Below are positions 33,117-41,863 of a stretch of DNA of 64,000 nt, one piece after another; position 1 is the first letter of the stretch, and each line of letters opens with the position of its first letter. The translations under genes and the position numbers were made by a program. The notes beneath the pieces were generated by a model that was not told the origin of the DNA, did not search any database, and was given only the letters and a program-made list of their open reading frames with translations. Origin of the DNA: Lachnospiraceae bacterium UBA7202 (GTDB lineage Bacteria; Bacillota; Clostridia; Lachnospirales; Lachnospiraceae); NCBI GenBank assembly GCA_002490705.1, contig DKUO01000002.1:1-64000 (forward strand), written 5' to 3'.

Positions 33117-35040
33117 CCATGAGATCGGCCAGTTTTTCGTCGATCTCTTCCTTTTCTTTGTTGAGTTCCTGAAGTTTTGCCACATCGGTGCAGATCTCCG
33201 GGGAGGCCATAAGGGCTTCGATCTCGGTATTGCGGGCCTCAAGCGTTTCAATTTCAGATTCGCATTTTTTCAGGTCGTTTTCCCGCTTGCGCTGGGCGGC
33301 CTGCTGTTCCTTTTGTGTTTTCCAATCCTGTTTTGCGTCGGCGGCAGGGATGGTTCCTTCTTCCGGTCCGGTGTTTCCCTGCCAGGGGCGGGTCTGGGTG
33401 GAAGAGGAGGCGGCTGCGTCGATTTTGGTAAGCTGTTCGTCCTTTTTTTCTAAATAGTAATCATAATTTCCCAGATAGCTGGTAAGCGTCCTACGGTTCA
33501 GATCCAGAATCCGGTGGGCGGTTTTGTTGATAAAATAACGGTCGTGGGAAACATAAAGCACGGTCCCTGTATAGGCGTTCAGGGCGTCCTCCAAAATCTC
33601 CTTGGACGTAATGTCCAGATGGTTTGTGGGCTCGTCCAAAATCAGGAAGTTGGCCTCGGAGAGCATGAGCTTCGCAAGGGAGAGTCGTCCCCGTTCCCCG
33701 CCGCTTAATGTCTTTATGACCTTGAAAACGTCCTCTCCGGTAAAGAGAAAGGCTGCCAGTGTGTTTCTGATTTCCGTATTATTTAAATTCGGGTAGTCGT
33801 CGGATATTTCTTGAAACAGTGTCTTTTCGGGATGAAGCACATGGTGTTCCTGATCGTAGTAGCCGATGGCAACATTGGCGCCAAGACGTATGGTGCCGCT
33901 GTCCGGGGGAAGCAGCTCGTTGATGATTTTCAGGATGGTGGTTTTTCCCGTGCCGTTGTCTCCGATAATGGCGACGTGTTCTCCCTTTTTCAGCTCGAAG
34001 GACAGCCCCTCGAAGAGGGAGAGCGGGCCGAAGGCTTTGGAGAGTCCCTCAACATGCAGTACGTCGTTTCCGCTCTGGAATTTCGGTTCCAGTTTCAGGT
34101 GCATGTCCGCCCGTACTTCAGTGGGTTTTTCCAGCACTTCGATTTTCCCCAGCATTTTTTCACGACTTTCCGCACGTTTGATGGATTTTTCCCGGTTAAA
34201 GGATTTTAATTTTTCGATGACCGCCTCCTGATGCTTGATTTCCTGCTGCTGTTTCATGTAGGCGTGATAGGCGGCGGTGCGAAGCATTTCCTTACCGGCG
34301 GCGTAGGCCGAGTAATTGCCGGAAAAGACGGTGGCCTTGGTGTTGTCAAGCTCGATCACCTTTGTTGCGATCCGGTCTAGAAAATAGCGGTCGTGAGAGA
34401 CTACGATCACAGCCCCTTTGTAGTTTTGCAGATAGGTTTCCAGCCATGCGATAGACGAAAGATCCAGATGGTTCGTGGGCTCGTCGAGAATAATCAGGTT
34501 CGGTTTTAAGAGGAGCAGTTTTCCCAGCGCCACACGGGTTTTTTGTCCGCCGGAGAGGGTGGAAACCGGTTTGTCAAAATCCTGTTCGGAAAAGCCGAGC
34601 CCCTTTAAGACGCCGGTCAGTTCGCTCTTGTAAGCATAGCCGTTTGCAGTCTCGTAAGCATGGGTCAGGGAAGCGTAAGTATCCATGAGTTTCGATAAAC
34701 GCTCTCCGGTGGCGGATTTCATCTGTAATTCTACCGTGTGCATCTGCTGTTCCATGTCGAGGATATCCTGTTTTACATGGAGAAGTTCCTGATAGATTGT
34801 ATTTTCTCCGGACACTGCTTCCTGCTGGGAGAGATAGCCTATAGTTTTATCTTTGGCGAAGGTCACCAGTCCCTCATCCGCAGACAGTTCTCCCATAATG
34901 ATGCGCAGAAGTGTGGTCTTTCCCGCACCGTTGATGCCTACGATGGCGGCTTTTTCATAATCCTCTATATGAAAAGATACATTTTTTAATATGGGAATCT
35001 CATGGAAGGATTTTCCTATGTTGCTTACGGATAATATCAT
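33091..35040 (-). CDS. ABC-F family ATPase (YdiF/Uup-like)
   Basis: A 649-residue soluble ATPase with two ABC domains and no membrane part. Walker A is GINGAGKTT (35-43) and GDNGTGKTT. Signatures are LSGGQKTRVALGKLLL and LSGGERGRLSLAKLML, each followed by LDEPTNHLD. A linker helix rich in Lys/Glu lies between the domains, and a coiled-coil C-terminus (about 540-649) ends EKWELLSE. ABC-F proteins act on the ribosome; some give antibiotic protection, but this type is usually housekeeping. The ATG at 35040 was chosen because the family N-terminus (MILSVSNIGKSF) starts there; an in-frame ATG at 35130 overlaps the rex promoter. Confidence 0.93.
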   Translation of the reverse strand: MILSVSNIGKSFHEIPILKNVSFHIEDYEKAAIVGINGAGKTTLLRIIMGELSADEGLVTFAKDKTIGYLSQQEAVSGENTIYQELLHVKQDILDMEQQMHTVELQMKSATGERLSKLMDTYASLTHAYETANGYAYKSELTGVLKGLGFSEQDFDKPVSTLSGGQKTRVALGKLLLLKPNLIILDEPTNHLDLSSIAWLETYLQNYKGAVIVVSHDRYFLDRIATKVIELDNTKATVFSGNYSAYAAGKEMLRTAAYHAYMKQQQEIKHQEAVIEKLKSFNREKSIKRAESREKMLGKIEVLEKPTEVRADMHLKLEPKFQSGNDVLHVEGLSKAFGPLSLFEGLSFELKKGEHVAIIGDNGTGKTTILKIINELLPPDSGTIRLGANVAIGYYDQEHHVLHPEKTLFQEISDDYPNLNNTEIRNTLAAFLFTGEDVFKVIKTLSGGERGRLSLAKLMLSEANFLILDEPTNHLDITSKEILEDALNAYTGTVLYVSHDRYFINKTAHRILDLNRRTLTSYLGNYDYYLEKKDEQLTKIDAAASSSTQTRPWQGNTGPEEGTIPAADAKQDWKTQKEQQAAQRKRENDLKKCESEIETLEARNTEIEALMASPEICTDVAKLQELNKEKEEIDEKLADLMEKWELLSE

Positions 35041-35134
35041 GATCGTTACCTGTCCTTTATGCTGTGTTTTAAGTGGTCGTTCTGCATGGTCGACTGTTAT
35101 CAGTTTACAGATTGAAATGGCCTGTGTCAATTGA

Positions 35135-35163
35135 TTGACAAGAATTTCACAAAGGGGTATAGT
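35135..35163 (+). promoter_or_regulatory. rex promoter with overlapping Rex-box-like operator
   Basis: TTGACA (35135-35140), 17-bp spacer, TATAGT (35158-35163). Overlapping it, TTGACAA-GAAT-TTCACAA (35135-35152) closely resembles the Rex operator (TTGTnAA, four bases, TTnACAA). Rex commonly represses its own gene when NADH is low. Confidence 0.65.
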
Positions 35164-35199
35164 TATACACGAAAGCAGTACGCGGACGGAGGATTGGTT

Positions 35200-35877
35200 G
35201 TGGAGGAAAAGGAAATTTCACAGGCTGTGATCGGTCGTCTTCCCAGATATCTGCGGTATCTGGGGGAGCTTAAGGATGAGGGAATCGAGAGGATTTCTTC
35301 GCAGGAGCTTTCGGATATCATGCAGACGACGGCCTCACAGATCAGACAGGATTTGAATACCTTCGGCGGTTTCGGCCAGCAGGGATATGGCTATAATGTG
35401 AGCTATCTCTATGACGAAATCAGAAAAATACTCGGGATCGACAAGGAGCATCGGTTGGTTATTATTGGGGCTGGCCATCTGGGGCAGGCGCTTGTCAATT
35501 ATACGAATTTTGAGCGGCGTGGTTTTATGTTCCGGGGTATTTTTGACTGTGATCCGGGGATCTGCGGGAAGGTAATACGGGGCATCCGCGTGCGTCATAT
35601 GGAGGAAATGGCTGATTTTATCAGGGAAAACGATATTGATATCGCCGTACTTACCATACCGAAGACCTCTGCGGTTGAGGTCGCTAAAAAACTGGCGGAC
35701 TGCGGAATTAAAGGTATATGGAATTTTGCCCATGTGGATCTGCCGGTTCCCAAACAGATTCAGGTGGAAAATGTACATCTTTCGGATAGTTTGATGAAGC
35801 TGTCCTATAATCTCTCTTCTTCACAGGAGGAGGGCGCGGCGGACGGAAAGGTTGACAGCAATGGCCAGAACAGATGA
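35200..35877 (+). CDS. rex: Redox-sensing transcriptional repressor Rex
   Basis: Senses the NADH/NAD+ ratio and represses fermentation and respiration genes. A 226-residue protein with an N-terminal winged helix (RLPRYLRYLGEL, TASQIRQDLNTFGGFGQQGYGYNV) and a Rossmann domain (VIIGAGHLGQALVNY near residue 87). The C-terminal Gln/Asn-containing region follows VDLPVP. GTG at 35200 is taken as the start because GGAGG lies 7 nt upstream. An in-frame TTG at 35131 is inside the promoter. The stop overlaps the following coiled-coil gene by 17 bp. Confidence 0.93.
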   Translation: MEEKEISQAVIGRLPRYLRYLGELKDEGIERISSQELSDIMQTTASQIRQDLNTFGGFGQQGYGYNVSYLYDEIRKILGIDKEHRLVIIGAGHLGQALVNYTNFERRGFMFRGIFDCDPGICGKVIRGIRVRHMEEMADFIRENDIDIAVLTIPKTSAVEVAKKLADCGIKGIWNFAHVDLPVPKQIQVENVHLSDSLMKLSYNLSSSQEEGAADGKVDSNGQNR

Positions 35878-36556
35878 GACATTTAAATCGGCGCTGATCG
35901 GGAAAAAGATCCCGATTTTGACGCTTGATAACAAATGGCATAAACTTTTTACCCAGTCGGAGTTCACCCCGGAGTTAAAGGGCCTGGAAAAAACGCTGAA
36001 CGATCTCTTAAAACGGCAGGCAAAACTTAACTCCGAGATGAAAGAGATCAAGAAGCTGAAAAAGAAGCTGATGGATGAGGTGGTGATCCTTGCCGACGAG
36101 ATGGGGGAGCGGCCCACCAAGAAGCAGGATAAGGATATGGCGGATCACAAACGCCTGATTGAAGAATGCAATGAGAAAATGGACGCCTACGAGGAGGAGC
36201 TGGTGGAACTGCCCAGACAGATCAATCAGGTGAACAACCAGCTCATGCTCATTACGATGGACGTCTGTTATAAGAAGCTGCAATGCAGCACGAAGGAACT
36301 GGAAGAGATTGATGAGTGGATCAGTGGGATCAGGCGGGAACTGAAAAAGAAAGTGGTTCGCAAGAAGGAAAAGGAAGCCGTTATCAATAAGCTCTACGCC
36401 TACATGCACGATATCTTCGGGGCGGAGGTACTCGAGCTTTTCGATATGGAGTACGACCCGGAGGAAAAGTACCGCAAAAAGGAAACGGAAGCGCAGGAGG
36501 CTGCAGACAGTGAGGCAGAGCCTGCTAATGAGGAGACACAGACGCCGGAGTCTTAG
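35861..36556 (+). CDS. Hypothetical coiled-coil protein downstream of rex
   Basis: A 231-residue soluble protein I cannot assign. It has a short N-terminal segment (GKKIPILTLDNKWHKLF), long coiled-coil helices rich in Lys/Glu/Leu (about 40-190), and an acidic tail ending QTPES. ATG at 35861 is supported by AAAGG 9 nt upstream; an in-frame TTG at 35852 is less likely. It overlaps the rex stop, so it is co-transcribed. A terminator hairpin is built from its last codons. Confidence 0.75.
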   Translation: MARTDETFKSALIGKKIPILTLDNKWHKLFTQSEFTPELKGLEKTLNDLLKRQAKLNSEMKEIKKLKKKLMDEVVILADEMGERPTKKQDKDMADHKRLIEECNEKMDAYEEELVELPRQINQVNNQLMLITMDVCYKKLQCSTKELEEIDEWISGIRRELKKKVVRKKEKEAVINKLYAYMHDIFGAEVLELFDMEYDPEEKYRKKETEAQEAADSEAEPANEETQTPES

Positions 36557-36573
36557 GGCTTTGGCGTTTTTTT
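36542..36573 (+). terminator. Intrinsic terminator overlapping the 3' coding end
   Basis: 9-bp stem (36542-36550 with 36559-36567, two G-U pairs), loop of 8 containing the stop codon, then seven T. It separates the rex operon from alr. Confidence 0.75.
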
Positions 36574-36619
36574 GGCAGATTTTCATGAGCTGAATAAGAT
36601 AGAGTAAGGGGAGAGCAAT

Positions 36620-37801
36620 ATGTTGGAGCGATACCAGAGAGTATATGCAGCGGTGGATCTTTCGGCGGTCCACTGGAATATGGAACGGATGTATGAAAAA
36701 CTTTCGCCGGGAACAAAGATGATCGGTGTGATCAAGACAGACGGATACGGTCATGGAGCCGTACCTATCGGCAGGGAGCTAGAGACGCTTCCCTATGTGT
36801 TTGGCTATGCCACGGCGACTGCGGAAGAAGCTGTTTGCCTGCGAAAGGCGGGGCTTAAAAAACCGATTCTCATATTGGGGTATACCTTCCCTTACTGCTA
36901 TGAAGAACTGGTCAAACAGGAGATCCGTCCCGCTGTTTTCAGAAGGGATATGCTGGAGGAATTGGATGCCTGTGCCGGGAAGCTTGGGAAAAAGGCATTG
37001 ATACATGTGAAAGTGGACACGGGCATGTCCCGGATCGGAATACGGCCCGACGAAGAGGGGCTTGCCTTTATGGAGCGGGCTTTTCAGATGCCGCACATTG
37101 TTGTGGAGGGCGCTTTTACCCACTTCGCCAGGGCAGATGAGGTAGATAAGGGACCGGCCAGGGAACAGCTTTCGCAGTTTACCGAATTCCTTGAAAAGGC
37201 AGAGCGGCTTGTGGGAAGAGAGATTCCCGTGAAGCACTGTTCCAACAGTGCGGGAATTCTCACCATGCCGGAGGCCAATCTCTCTGTGGTGCGGGCGGGT
37301 ATTACGATGTACGGTTTGTCTCCCTCCGAGGAAGTGACAAAGGACAGTCTTTCTCTCCGTCCCGTCCTTTCACTGAAAAGCAGTCTGGTTTTTATCAAGG
37401 AGGTGGAGGCCGGAACGCCTGTAAGCTACGGGGGGACCTATGTGACCACAAAGCGGACGCGGATCGCCACTGTGCCTGTGGGATATGGGGACGGTTATCC
37501 GAGAAGTCTGTCAAACAAGGGGTATGTATTGATCCGTGGGAAACGGGCGCGGATTCTCGGCAGGGTGTGCATGGATCAGTTTATGGTAGATGTTTCAGAT
37601 ATCCCGGAGACACGGGAAGGCGATCAGGTGACGTTGATCGGAAGAGACGGTACGGAAGAGATCACCATGGAAATGCTGGGAGCGCTTTCCGGCCGGTTTA
37701 ACTACGAACTGGCCTGCGATCTCGGAAAGCGGATTCCTCGGGTATATTGGAAAGAAGGCGAGGTTGTCGGCACGACAGATGACGGCGCGGGAATTTCCTA
37801 G
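36620..37801 (+). CDS. alr: Alanine racemase
   Basis: PLP enzyme that makes D-alanine for peptidoglycan. Its 393 residues are slightly longer than usual. The PLP-binding lysine is in VIKTDGYGHGA (near residue 39), a small variation on KADAYGHG. Further marks are VDTGMSRIGI, CSNSAG, VRAGITMYGLSP, GYGDGYPRSLS and CMDQFMVDVSD. AAGGGG lies before the ATG. The next gene is the mazF-like toxin, the same neighbour as in Bacillus. Confidence 0.95.
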   Translation: MLERYQRVYAAVDLSAVHWNMERMYEKLSPGTKMIGVIKTDGYGHGAVPIGRELETLPYVFGYATATAEEAVCLRKAGLKKPILILGYTFPYCYEELVKQEIRPAVFRRDMLEELDACAGKLGKKALIHVKVDTGMSRIGIRPDEEGLAFMERAFQMPHIVVEGAFTHFARADEVDKGPAREQLSQFTEFLEKAERLVGREIPVKHCSNSAGILTMPEANLSVVRAGITMYGLSPSEEVTKDSLSLRPVLSLKSSLVFIKEVEAGTPVSYGGTYVTTKRTRIATVPVGYGDGYPRSLSNKGYVLIRGKRARILGRVCMDQFMVDVSDIPETREGDQVTLIGRDGTEEITMEMLGALSGRFNYELACDLGKRIPRVYWKEGEVVGTTDDGAGIS

Positions 37802-37916
37802 GACGGCAAAAACAGTTCATTATCCTGAATACGACCGAAGAAGGACGGCAATACTATTGCCGGAAACAGAAAACTAAGGCAGCTTTTAAGTGAAAGATCA
37901 AAGGAAGTGTAGGGTA

Positions 37917-38258
37917 ATGAGAAGAGGAGATATTTATTATGCAGATCTGCGCCCCGTGGTGGGCTCTGAGCAGGGCGGGGTACGTCCGGTGCTTATCATA
38001 CAGAATGACGTGGGGAACAGACACAGCCCGACGGTGATTTGCGCGGCAATCACCTCGAAGATGAACAAGGCGAAGCTTCCCACGCATATCGAGTTAAGCG
38101 CGGGAAAGTATGATATGGTAAAGGATTCGGTTATTTTGTTGGAGCAGCTGCGCACGATAGACAAACAGCGCCTGAAGGACAGGGTCTGCCATCTGGATTC
38201 TGATATTATGCGGGCGGTAAACGAGGGCCTGATGATCAGTCTGGAACTGGGTACATAG
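37917..38258 (+). CDS. mazF: MazF/EndoA-type endoribonuclease toxin, no antitoxin gene seen
   Basis: A 113-residue type II toxin of the MazF/PemK family that cuts mRNA at short sequences. Family marks are MRRGDIYYADLRPVVGSEQGG (continuous at the N-terminus), RPVLIIQND, the conserved TSKMNKAKLPTH loop, and LEQLRTIDKQRL. The start at 37917 fits the family N-terminus; an in-frame ATG at 37890 is also possible. In Bacillus a mazE-type antitoxin sits between alr and mazF; here the 115-bp gap has no convincing ORF. Antitoxin may be encoded elsewhere. Confidence 0.92.
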   Translation: MRRGDIYYADLRPVVGSEQGGVRPVLIIQNDVGNRHSPTVICAAITSKMNKAKLPTHIELSAGKYDMVKDSVILLEQLRTIDKQRLKDRVCHLDSDIMRAVNEGLMISLELGT

Positions 38259-38273
38259 GATAAGAGGGTGGAT

Positions 38274-38308
38274 TTGACACGTAGGACAATACTTGATATG
38301 ATATCAAG
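38274..38308 (+). promoter_or_regulatory. Promoter with 17-bp palindrome upstream of the CNNM gene
   Basis: TTGACA (38274-38279), 17-bp spacer, TATGAT (38297-38302). A perfect palindrome, CTTGATAT-G-ATATCAAG (38292-38308), covers the -10 and is a likely operator. Confidence 0.7.
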
Positions 38309-38357
38309 GTCGAAAGGCCATCTATTTTATTCATAAAGAAGGAGAAAAGTAAATACT

Positions 38358-39743
38358 ATGGAAGAGGTCGGCTCTGGCAGTAGCAGCATCCTTTGGTTCG
38401 TGTTCATGCTGGTTCTGGAAATGATCTTTTATGGTTTCAGCACAGCGATGCAAAGCCGCAGGGGAACGGAGAAAGAAGAGGGCAGTACGGGCGGCGAGGA
38501 GCCGGAGGAGCAGACGGAAAGACAGAAAAAGAAGCAGGAAAGACTTGCCTATATGGTGGAAAAACATGCCGCCTATGCCACGGCGACACAACTGGGCGTG
38601 GTGACCATTAATCTCCTGTTGGGTGCGTTTATCCTGTACCGCTTAAACAGATATTTTTCGTTTTTGGTATCCGATCAGGTGCACGTTCATTTCGGGACGC
38701 TTCCTGTATTTCATCTGCGGGCGTTGGCGATAGCGGTGTCTGTGGTTGTGACCGTGTTTCTGTTGTACATAATTATGACCGTGGGCGTGATGGTGCCTAA
38801 AAAGGCGGCGGCAAGACACCCGGACGAGTGGCTTCGCGCGCTGGTGACACCTTTCTATTTTTATGTGCGGATCGTGTCGCCCTTCAGCAGTCTGGTTTTT
38901 GTGACCTCAAAGATGGTTTTGCATCTGTTCGGTGTGCGGGATGCGGACGATCACGAGGATGTGACGGAGGAAGAAATTTTGTCCATGGTGAGCGTAGGCC
39001 ATGAGCAGGGGATTCTTCATGCCAACGAGGCGGAGATGATCACCAATATCTTTGAGTACGGCGACAAGGAAGCCAAGGATATTATGATCAACAGAAATAA
39101 TCTGATCGCCATTGATGGCACTATGACGCTGCAGGAGGCGGCGGCCTTTATCGTGGAAGCGCACAACAGCCGGTTCCCGGTATATGATGAAACCATCGAC
39201 CACATCATCGGCATTCTGCATTTGAAAGATGTCATGCGCATGCAGATGAATGAAAAAATGCGGAACCGTCCCATCGGAAAGATCAAGGGGCTTTTGCGTG
39301 AGCCGCGGTTTATCACGGAGAAGCGCAAAATCAACGATCTCTTGCAGGTGATGCAGAAAGAAAAAATCCAGATGGTGATCGTGATTGACGAGTACGGGCA
39401 GACAGCCGGTCTTGTAGCGCTGGAAGATATTTTGGAGGAGATCGTCGGCAACATTCAGGATGAGTATGACGAGGACGCCACCTACATCAAGGAAAACGGA
39501 ACGGACCGTTATGTGATTCAGGGTATGATGCCGCTTGAAGAGTTGGAGGAAAAGTTACAGATTTCTTTTGAGGACGAACCCTTTGATACCGTGAACGGTT
39601 TCGTGATTTCCAGGCTCGAACATATTCCGGAAGAGGGGGAGGATTTTGAGTTTGATTACGGAGGCTACACCTTCCGCATTATGGAGGTAAAGGATCATAT
39701 GATCCAGACGGTGTCCGCAAGACGTGCGGAGGCGGGGACATAA
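38358..39743 (+). CDS. CNNM/CorC-type hemolysin-family membrane protein
   Basis: A 461-residue protein of the CNNM (DUF21)-CBS-CorC_HlyC family, linked to Mg2+/Co2+ export. Membrane helices lie at about 10-30, 78-97, 117-145 and 160-185. A Glu/Lys-rich cytoplasmic loop follows the first. Two CBS domains lie at about 220-360 (SRFPVYDETIDHIIGILHLKD; EYGQTAGLVALEDILEEIVG), and the C-terminal transporter-associated domain runs to the end. The exported ion is not certain. It has its own promoter with a palindromic operator. Confidence 0.9.
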   Translation: MEEVGSGSSSILWFVFMLVLEMIFYGFSTAMQSRRGTEKEEGSTGGEEPEEQTERQKKKQERLAYMVEKHAAYATATQLGVVTINLLLGAFILYRLNRYFSFLVSDQVHVHFGTLPVFHLRALAIAVSVVVTVFLLYIIMTVGVMVPKKAAARHPDEWLRALVTPFYFYVRIVSPFSSLVFVTSKMVLHLFGVRDADDHEDVTEEEILSMVSVGHEQGILHANEAEMITNIFEYGDKEAKDIMINRNNLIAIDGTMTLQEAAAFIVEAHNSRFPVYDETIDHIIGILHLKDVMRMQMNEKMRNRPIGKIKGLLREPRFITEKRKINDLLQVMQKEKIQMVIVIDEYGQTAGLVALEDILEEIVGNIQDEYDEDATYIKENGTDRYVIQGMMPLEELEEKLQISFEDEPFDTVNGFVISRLEHIPEEGEDFEFDYGGYTFRIMEVKDHMIQTVSARRAEAGT

Positions 39744-39811
39744 TCTGCCGCGGGCAGGTTTCAGAAAAAATACAAAATACAGGACAGAAAACAGGGAAAG
39801 GATGAAGAGAG

Positions 39812-40540
39812 ATGTCAGGACATTCAAAATTTGCGAATATTAAACACAAGAAGGAAAAGAACGACGCAGCGAAGGGAAAGATTTTCACCATTATCGGCAG
39901 GGAAATTGCAGTGGCGGTAAAGGAGGGCGGTCCTGATCCCGCGAACAATTTTAAACTGGCCCAGGTGATCGCCAAGGCCAAGGCAAACAACATGCCGAAC
40001 GATACCATAGACCGGGGGATTAAGAAAGCTGCCGGCGAGGGCGGAAATGTGGATTACAAATATGTCACCTACGAGGGGTACGGGCCAAACGGGGTTGCCA
40101 TTATTGTGGACGCGCTGACGGACAATACCAACCGTACTGCGGCCAATGTCAGGAGCGCTTTCACAAAGGGAAACGGAAGTATCGGCACGCAGGGATGCGT
40201 CTCCTTCATGTTCGATAAGAAGGGGCTGATCATCATTGACAGGGAAGAGTGCAGCATGAGTGCGGACGATCTGATGATGATGGCTTTGGACGCGGGGGCA
40301 GAAGACTTCTCGGAGGAGGAGGACAGCTATGAGGTTTATACGGACCCGGATCAGTGGAGCGCAGTGGACGAGGCGTTAAAGGAGGCGGGCGTTACCCCGA
40401 TTTCCTCCGAGGTGACGATGATTCCGCAGACATGGGTGGAACTGACTGACGAGGGCGCAATCAAAAGCCTGCAAAGAACGTTAGATCTTTTGGAAGAGGA
40501 CGACGATGTACAGGCAGTGTACCATAATTGGGATGAGTGA
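39812..40540 (+). CDS. yebC: YebC/PmpR family regulator
   Basis: A 242-residue YebC-family protein, the usual length. It starts MSGHSKFANIKHKKEK and carries DTIDRGIKKAAGEGG, YEGYGPNGVAIIVD, LTDNTNRTAANVR and the closing QAVYHNWDE. The family is annotated as transcriptional regulator; recent work links members to translation of proline stretches. AAAGGATGAAG lies before the ATG. The stop is 12 bp before the next start. Confidence 0.97.
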   Translation: MSGHSKFANIKHKKEKNDAAKGKIFTIIGREIAVAVKEGGPDPANNFKLAQVIAKAKANNMPNDTIDRGIKKAAGEGGNVDYKYVTYEGYGPNGVAIIVDALTDNTNRTAANVRSAFTKGNGSIGTQGCVSFMFDKKGLIIIDREECSMSADDLMMMALDAGAEDFSEEEDSYEVYTDPDQWSAVDEALKEAGVTPISSEVTMIPQTWVELTDEGAIKSLQRTLDLLEEDDDVQAVYHNWDE

Positions 40541-40551
40541 TGGAGGCCAAA

Positions 40552-41826
40552 ATGTACAAGAAAGAGACAATCTGTATCCAGTCGGGCTGGCAGCCTAAGA
40601 GCGGGGAGCCCCGCGTGCTTCCGATCTACCAGAGCACAACCTTTAAGTATGAGAATTCAGAGCAGATGGGACGGCTTTTTGATCTGGAGGAAAGCGGCTA
40701 TTTTTATTCCAGACTACAGAACCCTACGAACGACTGTGTGGCGGCTAAGATATGCGAATTGGAGGGCGGTGTGGCGGCCATGCTTACCTCTTCGGGACAG
40801 GCGGCCAATTATTACGCTGTCTTCAATATCTGTGAGGCGGGGGATCATGTGATTATGAGCTCCACGGTTTACGGCGGCAGTTTTAATCTGCTCACCTGTA
40901 CCATGAAGAAGATGGGAATTTCCTGCACAGTGGTGGACCCGGACGCGCCTGTAGAAGAGCTGGAAAAGGCGTTTCAGGATAATACGAAGTGCGTGTTTGC
41001 GGAGACCATAGCAAACCCGGCGCTGGTGGTGCTTGACATCGAGAAGTTTGCCGCGCTGGCCCATGCCCATCAGGTGCCGCTCATTGTGGACAATACCTTT
41101 GCCACGCCGATCAACTGTAATCCTTTTGCGTGGGGGGCCGATATTGTGACCCACTCCACCACGAAATATATGGACGGACATGCTATGGCCGTGGGCGGCT
41201 GTATCGTGGATTCCGGCAATTTTGACTGGTCCGCCTATCCGGATAAGTTCCCGGGGCTGTGCACGCCGGACGACTCCTATCACGGCATTGTTTACACGGA
41301 AAAGTTCGGAAAGGCTGCCTATATCACGAAGGCGACCAGCCAGCTGATGCGGGATCTGGGGTCGATTCAGTCGCCGCAGAATGCCTTCCTTCTCAACGTG
41401 GGGCTTGAGACGCTGCCCCTGCGGATGGAGAGGCACTGCTATAATGCGCAGAAATGTGCGGAGTTTTTGGAGAGCCACGAGAAGGTGGCCTGGGTGAATT
41501 ACCCGGGTCTGCCCGGGAATCGATATTATGAGACGGCAAAGAAATATATGCCAAACGGCACCTGCGGCGTTATTTCCTTCGGCTTAAAGGGCGGCAGGGA
41601 AGCGGCGGCAAAGATGATGGATCAGCTGAAGCTGGCGGCCATTGTCACCCATGTGGCGGACGCAAGGACAAGTGTGCTGCACCCTGCCAGTCATACCCAC
41701 AGACAGATGAACGACGAACAGCTTAAGGAAGCGGGCGTTGCGCCTGAAATGGTCCGGCTCTCTGTTGGGCTTGAACATATCGACGATATTATTGCGGATC
41801 TCGCGCAGGCCCTCGCAGCCCTGTGA
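40552..41826 (+). CDS. O-acetylhomoserine sulfhydrylase / Cys-Met metabolism PLP enzyme
   Basis: A 424-residue PLP-dependent enzyme of the cystathionine gamma-synthase family, closest in look to O-acetylhomoserine aminocarboxypropyltransferase (MetY). It would make homocysteine from O-acetylhomoserine and sulfide. The PLP lysine is in THSTTKYMDGH (near 207). Other marks are YSRLQNPT, SSGQAANYY, VDNTFATP, and SVGLEHIDDIIADL at the end. A methionine gamma-lyase activity cannot be excluded. ATG at 40552 is chosen because GGAGG lies 5 nt before it; a nearer ATG at 40540 overlaps the yebC stop. Confidence 0.9.
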   Translation: MYKKETICIQSGWQPKSGEPRVLPIYQSTTFKYENSEQMGRLFDLEESGYFYSRLQNPTNDCVAAKICELEGGVAAMLTSSGQAANYYAVFNICEAGDHVIMSSTVYGGSFNLLTCTMKKMGISCTVVDPDAPVEELEKAFQDNTKCVFAETIANPALVVLDIEKFAALAHAHQVPLIVDNTFATPINCNPFAWGADIVTHSTTKYMDGHAMAVGGCIVDSGNFDWSAYPDKFPGLCTPDDSYHGIVYTEKFGKAAYITKATSQLMRDLGSIQSPQNAFLLNVGLETLPLRMERHCYNAQKCAEFLESHEKVAWVNYPGLPGNRYYETAKKYMPNGTCGVISFGLKGGREAAAKMMDQLKLAAIVTHVADARTSVLHPASHTHRQMNDEQLKEAGVAPEMVRLSVGLEHIDDIIADLAQALAAL

Positions 41827-41863
41827 GAACCACTTCTAAGGTGCAGAAGAGAAGGACGAAATT

